DNA of 64,000 nucleotides from Isoetes taiwanensis. Its lineage: Eukaryota > Streptophyta > Lycopodiopsida > Isoetales > Isoetaceae. Positions 58,478 through 64,000 of this stretch are shown here, piece by piece; position 1 is the first letter of the stretch, and each line of letters starts with the position of its first letter. A program made the position numbers and the translations under genes. The stretch is from assembly GCA_021234155.1 (NCBI GenBank), contig JAJEKV010000057.1, forward strand, positions 3,007,821 through 3,071,820. The letters run 5' to 3'. The notes below the pieces were generated by a model. It worked only from the letters and a program-made list of their open reading frames with translations. It was not told the origin of the DNA and searched no databases.

Positions 58478-60535
58478 GGGATAGGTTCAATACGCTGTAC
58501 GTTTTATATGGAATACGTATGAATTGTATGATACGGCACAAATTTGCCGTATAAAACGCAAAAAATACGGCAAAAAACAATTCCGGCGTCGGAAGATTTT
58601 CAGCGATATCGCGAAAATTTTTCAGCGTCTGTGAAACTTTCAAAAGCTGCGTCGCCAAACCAAATTTTTTCACGCACGCGAAAACAACGGCCAGAGCGTC
58701 TGCGAACATTTTTTCGCGTCGACGCGGTTTAATTGTTTTCGCGTCGTGAAAAATTTGAACTTTCGCGTCTGCGTTCCTCGATGATTTCGAGTGCACGCGA
58801 AAGGGTCTTTTCGGCGTCGCCAATGTAGTTGTTTTCGCGTACGCGAAAATTTTTGAGCTGTTTTGCCCAATTTACTAAGCAAAAAAAATCTTTGCGCCAC
58901 TGTTTGGGCTGTTTTGTGGCACTGTTAATAGTATATATAAGAAGAACATGATTAGCCCTAGAATTCACCACGAACGTTGACCGCCAGGTTGAGTCAAAAT
59001 ACTCCTTGGGAAACGGTTTGCCTTTGAGGTGTCGTTTTTAGGTGTCCGCGAGCGGCGTTGGATCTTGGGAACGTGAGTTTACTCCGTCCCCAGTGGTTTC
59101 CAGCCTTGGGTTCGTGATGCTTCCATAGAATATCCTATAGGGTCCCGTCCAACCCCCCTCGATTCTCGCGCGGAATGTCGACGTAACATATGCATTGTGA
59201 GCTTGCTCCTTTGCATATATACGTCTTCCTTTAGTTCGTGTAATCAAGGAGTCAGATTAAGAGACATTGTCAGCCGGGTCCGAGCAATGGTGGCTCTTGG
59301 TCACGCATCTACCTCACGGAGGTGCGGTGGCAGCGGTCATGCATCTACCTCTAGAGGTGCGAGGGATCGCGTGTGCGCGGGCGTAGGGACCCGCGAGGGG
59401 CAACTCATGCACGTGGTCGCGGTACTGGAGTTGCGGGTCGGAAAAGAGGCCCAGAATGGGAATTTGTGAAAGAGTTTGGCGCAAATGAGTGGGAATGTGT
59501 GTTTTGTGGATACTCATCGGTAAATGGTTCTGCAACAAGAATTTGAGCTCACATCTTACGTGAACGAGACGTCGGTGTCGCAACTTGTACTGCATCTGCT
59601 GACTTGCGAAAGGATGCCATCGAAAGATTGTCTCGACTGGATGGGATACGCAAAACGAAGAATAATATGAGAAAAAGACGAGTTACGAATACTCAAGAGC
59701 AGTGCGGGGCAGGAGCAGACGAAGATAACTATACCACCCCCCCTGTTGGGACAGCATACCAATCAGAGGGTGGACTAGGGTCAATAGGTATAAGCACGGG
59801 AGAACAGAGAATGATAGAGACAATTGAAATAGTGGAAAGACAGACGAAGCAACAGAGGGTTGATCATTGCTTAACATCGAAAGCAACGAAGACGACGCAA
59901 ATTGAAGGTTGTAGAGGCATTTTTATATCTTTGGGTTGTCTCCACATATTTTGGAGCACAAAGCAATGAAAGAAGCCTTCCAGGAAGTTGCCAAAGCAGG
60001 ACCGGCTTTTAGATTGCCTTCATACAAGCATGCCAACAATAAAATGGTTGATGAAATACATGGAAAAATGGTTGAGAGGGTGGAGATGAAGTTGTGTCGT
60101 GTGGATCAAGCGGCCCGGCTTCATTAGTGATCGATGGTTGGAGCAATGTAAACAAGGACCATCTTATAAATTTCATGATCGTGTATCCAGGGGGTGAAGT
60201 ATTTTTTAAAACCGTAGAAACCAAAACTGACCAAGTGACCGGAGATTGGATTTTTCAGAAAACAAAGGCCGTGATAGAGAGTTTTGGACCGAAGAGAATA
60301 TTTCAAGTTGTAATGGATAACGCGTCAAATTGCAAGCTAGCGGGTGAATTATTGGAGTCTGAATTTCCAAGGTTGCATGCTACTAGTTGCCAATGCCATT
60401 GCCTGAACCTATTGCTGAAGGACTGGTTCTCACAGCACACGTGGTTCAAAGATCCCATTCAGAAAGCGCGTCGGGGTAAAATTCATCACAAAGAAGCCGG
60501 CAATTTATGCTATTTACAAGTCATTGCGCTCTCGC
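58478..60535 (+). mobile_element. hAT transposon, 5' end and transposase, 3' end missing
   Basis: Begins cagggataggttcaatacg, which resembles a hAT terminal inverted repeat. It is followed by a subterminal zone dense in short motifs: atacgg/ccgtat near 58500-58575, and at least eight cgcgaaa/tttcgcg motifs in both orientations at 58609-58850, as expected for transposase-binding sites. A decayed transposase gene follows. Similarity ends near 60535 where a hairpin cluster starts; no right terminal repeat was found. Confidence 0.68.
59290..60535 (+). pseudogene. hAT transposase remnant (BED finger and DUF659)
   Basis: Cuts and pastes the element in intact relatives. A BED-type finger (WECVFCGYSS..AHIL, about 59490-59560) contains a stop codon near 59546. 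A linker (LRKDAIERLSRLDGIRK) follows. Frame changes occur near 59930 and 60100. The DUF659 domain is clear: GPASLVIDGWSNVNKDHLIN (about 60110-60170) and FQVVMDNASNCKLAGELLE (60302-60358), then CQCHCLNLLLKDW. The sequence goes on as TKKPAIYAIYKSLRSR in another frame and is lost. The C-terminal hAT dimerisation domain is absent. Confidence 0.85.
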
Positions 60536-60550
60536 CTCTGACGTCATAGC

Positions 60551-60705
60551 AAGTTCTACCTCTAGAACGAAGGATTTTTGCTCCGGCCCCCATTGTGAGC
60601 CTCTTTGTGTAATATAACCTAGCAAAGTGACTAAGCTACATTGACACAGAGAGACTACACAAGAGAGTCAGAGCAAAGCCCGCTCTTTCTAGGGGAGGTA
60701 ACAAG
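60551..60705. repeat. hairpin 1 of the cluster (155 bp)
   Basis: Outer arms cctctagaacga.. and ..tctaggggaggt pair; inner arms tctttgtgt and acacagaga pair. Same family as hairpin 3 at 61034-61190. Confidence 0.75.
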
Positions 60706-60813
60706 AATTTCGAGAAGTCTATATTGTTTGCAGCGAACAATATCAAGCCTGGTGAGTTGACAACCATTCAAGAGGGTCTTTATGTCGGACTTACCCCCAA
60801 AGACCTGGGTTTA

Positions 60814-60933
60814 GGCATCGAGACGTCCCAATCTTTGCTTTCCCCCGCCTCTTTGGACAATGGAACTTAGCATGTAAACTAAGCTACATTGCCCAAAGAG
60901 GCGGGGGAAAGAAAAACGGGGAAGTCTCGAAGC
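60814..60933. repeat. hairpin 2 of the cluster (120 bp)
   Basis: The core arms ctttcccccgcctctttgg (60838-60856) and ccaaagaggcgggggaaag (60893-60911) are exact inverted copies. Outer arms (gcatcgagacgtccc / ggggaagtctcgaagc) are nearly so. The loop contains ttagcatgtaaactaa. Confidence 0.88.
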
Positions 60934-61033
60934 TTGAACTCATCAATCACTAACATCTAATGAACCCACAGAATCGCAAGCAACCACTAGGCCCTATATC
61001 CTCGTGGCCACAATAAAATAGAGTACTCAAAAC

Positions 61034-61190
61034 CTTGTAACCTCCTCTAGAACGAGCGATTTACTTTCGACCCCCATTTTCTTGGCGTCTTTGTGTAATA
61101 TAACCTAGCAAAGTATCTAAGATACGTTGACACAGAGACACGCAAAAGAGAGTCAGAGCAAAGCTCGCTCCTTCTAAAGGAGGTAACAAG
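61034..61190. repeat. hairpin 3 of the cluster (157 bp)
   Basis: Arms run from cttgtaacctcctctagaac (61034) to the inverted copy ending aggtaacaag (61190), with the centre gtatctaagatac near 61112-61124 almost perfectly palindromic. It is closely related to hairpin 1. Confidence 0.85.
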
Positions 61191-61302
61191 AATTTCGAGG
61201 TCTATATTGTTTGCCATGGAGAATATAAAGCCTGGTGACCCGTCAAACATTTTGGAAAGGTGTATTTTGGGCGTCTTTGTGTAATATAACACGATCTAAT
61301 TC

Positions 61303-61420
61303 AGGCTTACTCTATTTTCGAGTTTCCTGCTTGACGTATCTAACTCGCCACCTAAAATGAGCGATGTCATCCCAGTGGGCAAATTAGATACATCAAACAG
61401 AAAACGAAAGAGACTAAGCC
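61303..61420. repeat. hairpin 4 of the cluster (118 bp)
   Basis: Arms aggcttactctattttcg..gacgtatctaac and gttagatac-like..gactaagcc are imperfect inverted copies. The outermost inverted repeat of the cluster (60814-60833 with 61430-61449, catcgagac motif) encloses hairpins 2, 3 and 4. Confidence 0.7.
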
Positions 61421-61599
61421 AGGGTGAGCGATTTGGAAGTCTCGATGCTTTTACTCCATGCTTTTACTCAATGCTTTGATAACGTCATTATACCTTGTTT
61501 GAAATAACGTCATTATACCCGTCAAAATGATACCTTATTATCCATTCACAAAATGATACAGGTCAAAATTTTCTTTGTCTAAAAATGTAATATCTCATT

Positions 61600-63012
61600 T
61601 TCATTGGTCATTTGGGTCAATATAATCACCCTGCGGCCCTGGAGGTGGTGGTAAGAACGGTTAATGTCCGCACAATCTCTCTCCTTCACTTCACGGCTCC
61701 TCCACCCCCTCCACAATTCCATCTCGCGAAAGGTTTGAAAAGTGTGCATCGCCCATCCCTCCTGCGGCGATTCGGATGTGGCAATCTTTGGCATCGACCT
61801 TGCATATTTAATATGGCATATTGTAACTTCGGGAAAAATCCATCCATCTTGCATTGGATGAAGCGGCTTCCGGCATCAATCAAAAACACATCGCATGTGT
61901 AATGCGGCGATGCCCACACCCTAGAGTGTACCAACCCACATGTCAAGTTGTCACCACACACCGGGCAATGTCTGGAATCTTGGAGCTTCAGGTCCTCCCA
62001 CCGGCTCTCATACAAATACTCACGAGGGAGATATGATATTGCACTGCTCCGAAGTCACCCTAAAGGATCGAGAGTCCAACGATTTTGTCAAATTAGCGCA
62101 AGTGATCGTTGTTAGTCATGAGGACCGTAACCTCTCTATTCAAAGCCGCTAAGCGCCTTTTAGTGTCCTCTAATTCAGTGACCATCTTCTCATACCCATC
62201 GGCCGCGGTCTTTTAAGCGAATATTCTCTTGAGGGAGGGTTAGGTTCGACTTCTCTCATTCTCCGGTTGGGCCCGAATATCTACAAGGTCATTCACGGCT
62301 CGGCCCATGACTACCCTGCCACCTCAAAAGTTGGAGAGCGTCGGAAACAAGGTATGTAATGGTGACGGGCTCACCATGTGCCCCCCCTCTCGCTATCTTC
62401 CGATAACTTGACCCTCTTGGTGCTGCCACTACCGCTTCCTTGCCTCCATTTTCTACTCCCATAATTTTCACGGGCACTCCTTCACAAGCTCGTAGTATAC
62501 TTCTTTATCGCGAAACTCTTCTTGAACTCTCCATTGTGGGGTAAATGTCCCTTCACTTGGACATGGCGCTCGACTGCTTTTGCTCGAACCAGAGCAATCC
62601 TGCACTCGTGAGCCTTATACTTACCCCTCCTACTAGGCCACTCTCTTTCAAACTCATTCTTGTCCAAATTTGCCATTATGTCTTCGTAATCTGCTCCATG
62701 TGGACAATGGCCTGACCCTGACTCGCTGGCTACATTATGCACCTCTGTGATGGTGCAATCCTCCCTCTTCGAAACTTCGTCCATCGCACGCAGCCTTCTT
62801 AACTCGGCCGTGCGAAACTCATTCGCTCTTGCATATGCCGCTGCTCTCTCCATCTGCCGAGCAGCTGACATTTCAAGCTCATTCTCCATGTCTTGCAAGA
62901 AAGGAGAGGGAGTCCTCAAATTCGTGGGTACCGAAAAATTATGCTGATCCTGCTGCTGCTCCGACGTACCCACATTCTGTGGATGAGATTCTTCGTCTCC
63001 TTCACGAAACAT
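61600..63012 (-). pseudogene. unrecognised protein gene, broken by frameshifts
   Basis: Minus strand: 63012-62482 is open for 176 codons from an ATG (MFREGDEESHPQNVGTSEQQ), with an Arg/Glu-rich helical stretch (MERAAAYARANEFRTAELRR). Readable segments continue in other frames: VKIMGVENGGKEAVVAA (about 62470), a coiled-coil-like YEKMVTELEDTKRRLAALNR (about 62195-62135), and YESRWEDLKLQDSRHCPVCG (about 62010) with a Cys/His-rich patch CPVCGDNLTCGLVHSRVW. The pieces plausibly form one gene or transposon protein, broken at two or three places. I do not recognise the family; an accessory DNA-transposon protein is one possibility. Confidence 0.45.
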
Positions 63013-64000
63013 AATTATAGTGCTAACTTGGATAGATGCGTTGATTGACTTGTGACGGTGTGCTTTGACTTCTTGTCTTTATAATTTTCGTTAGCTGCAA
63101 CATATACGCAAAAATAGGGACTAAGCTATTATACACACAAACAATAATTTCTCAAATAGCATCAAACGCTCGTTTAATCAATTTATTTGGAATATTATAT
63201 AGTACAAGAATGTTTGAATGTGAAATTATGCTCGTGTGTGAATACTCGACAGAATATGCACGCTAAGCGTGACTAGGACCAGCTTGGTCTACTGCGTCGT
63301 CGCCACCCTGGCCAAGTTGAAGAATCTAATCTGATTCCAACTGTGGCCTCGTGCACGGCATTGGAGAGCAATGAAAACTGCTCCGCATAGTGTCAAGTAG
63401 CTGGGCCATATTAAATATTCGTGTTTTGTCTCTCATTGGCGACTCAACGCAATGTTTCAAGTAGTCGCACATTCTTCGATGCTTGCCTTGCTGCTCCAAG
63501 CTTAGGAGTGCTTACTAGCAAAATCAGCCAAGTAGTAGACAATGTAGGCTGCCCCGTGCAAATCAAAGTCAATCCTTGCAGGCACTGTCTTCGAGCCACT
63601 ACCAAAAAAATCATCGTGCATATATGGATGTCCGCCCTTTCCATCTCAATTCTTTTCTTACCCTCGCCATCCAAACCCTTGTAATGCCATCGTTTTACCT
63701 CCACCGTCTCCGCCCGATCAACCTAGATTCACCCCAATCACAAATGCCAATGTATACGGCTGAGGATCAAGACATCCCTTCTCCTTTCCATAATCAAAAT
63801 GGAGCAATATATTGCGGATGCAAGTCCATATGCAAATATCTTTCTTGATGGAGTTTTAAGTAGCCTTTTGCAAAATGACATTGCCAAGTCCCCAACCCTA
63901 GAGGCAACAAATAATTCTTTCTTTTTGCGCCCTCAAGCAACCTCAAGTCCGTCTCTCAACTCGGGGACACTCCTAACTTCTTGAATGCAAGCTCTGCAAA
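63013..64000. other. no gene confirmed
   Basis: 63013-63420 is AT-rich without features. In 63440-64000 minus-strand frames read protein-like fragments (for example LGAARQASKNVRLLETLR and RKNYLLPLGLGTWQC) in shifting frames, suggesting a decayed gene or transposon that continues past the window edge. Family not recognised. Confidence 0.35.

Noticed and set aside
59197-59469. 90-codon plus-strand frame before the BED finger
   Set aside because: It is partly out of frame with the transposase; the repeat-like HASTSR phrases are low complexity.

Overview
The window is nuclear DNA of a land plant with a large, repeat-rich genome. Evidence: a plant-specific DUF688-type gene, captured pieces of laccase, ABCG/PDR transporter and EF-1alpha genes, Ty1-copia with the usual plant primer-binding site, a Helitron with plant-type ends, a hAT transposon, LINEs and tRNA-derived SINEs. 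Introns are GT-AG or GC-AG and genes are sparse. I cannot name the species; a gymnosperm or seed-free plant would fit the low gene density, but that is inference.

Only three intact protein-coding genes can be supported: a 661-residue DUF688-like protein (6220-8357, +, two exons), a 358-residue coiled-coil protein (46142-47378, -, two exons with a GC-AG intron) and a 279-residue secreted Gly/Pro-rich protein (47763-48602, +). The last two are divergent and 384 bp apart. Everything else recognisable is a mobile element, a decayed gene piece or a repeat.

Layout: 1-5.5 kb holds a partial duplicate of the DUF688 gene leader, a solo-LTR-like block, a 5'-truncated LINE with an (AAT)n tail, and small foldbacks. 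5.5-8.4 kb is the DUF688 gene. 9.5-18.3 kb and 37.9-40.5 kb are two copies of one 2.6 kb sequence. The first copy is split by a 6.2 kb Helitron carrying laccase, ABCG and EF-1alpha fragments; the second is the empty site. The two copies must once have abutted, because a 19.6 kb block (18.28-37.89 kb) lies exactly at their junction between 13-bp direct repeats and ends in A23. Most of that block is a seven-unit tandem array of 2.2-3.3 kb units, some with and some without a 1.1 kb segment.

41-42.8 kb is a retroposon sharing its 3' end with a LINE. 43.6-44 kb is a foldback element. 46-48.6 kb is the divergent gene pair. 51.4-51.6 kb has two Helitron 3' ends facing each other tail to tail. 51.7-54.1 kb is a truncated copia element (LTR, PBS, gag, protease, pre-integrase). 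54.6-56.6 kb is a second truncated LINE with a SINE inside it. 57.4-58.5 kb is an LTR with PBS. 58.5-60.5 kb is a decayed hAT. 60.5-61.4 kb is a cluster of four long hairpins. 61.6-63.0 kb is an unrecognised disrupted ORF.

Differences between array copies, and between copies of the Helitron's own repeats, concentrate at CAG/CTG trinucleotides in patches. This looks more like base-calling error at CHG-methylated sites than true divergence, so frameshifts inside 13-16.8 kb and 29-36.6 kb should be read with care.
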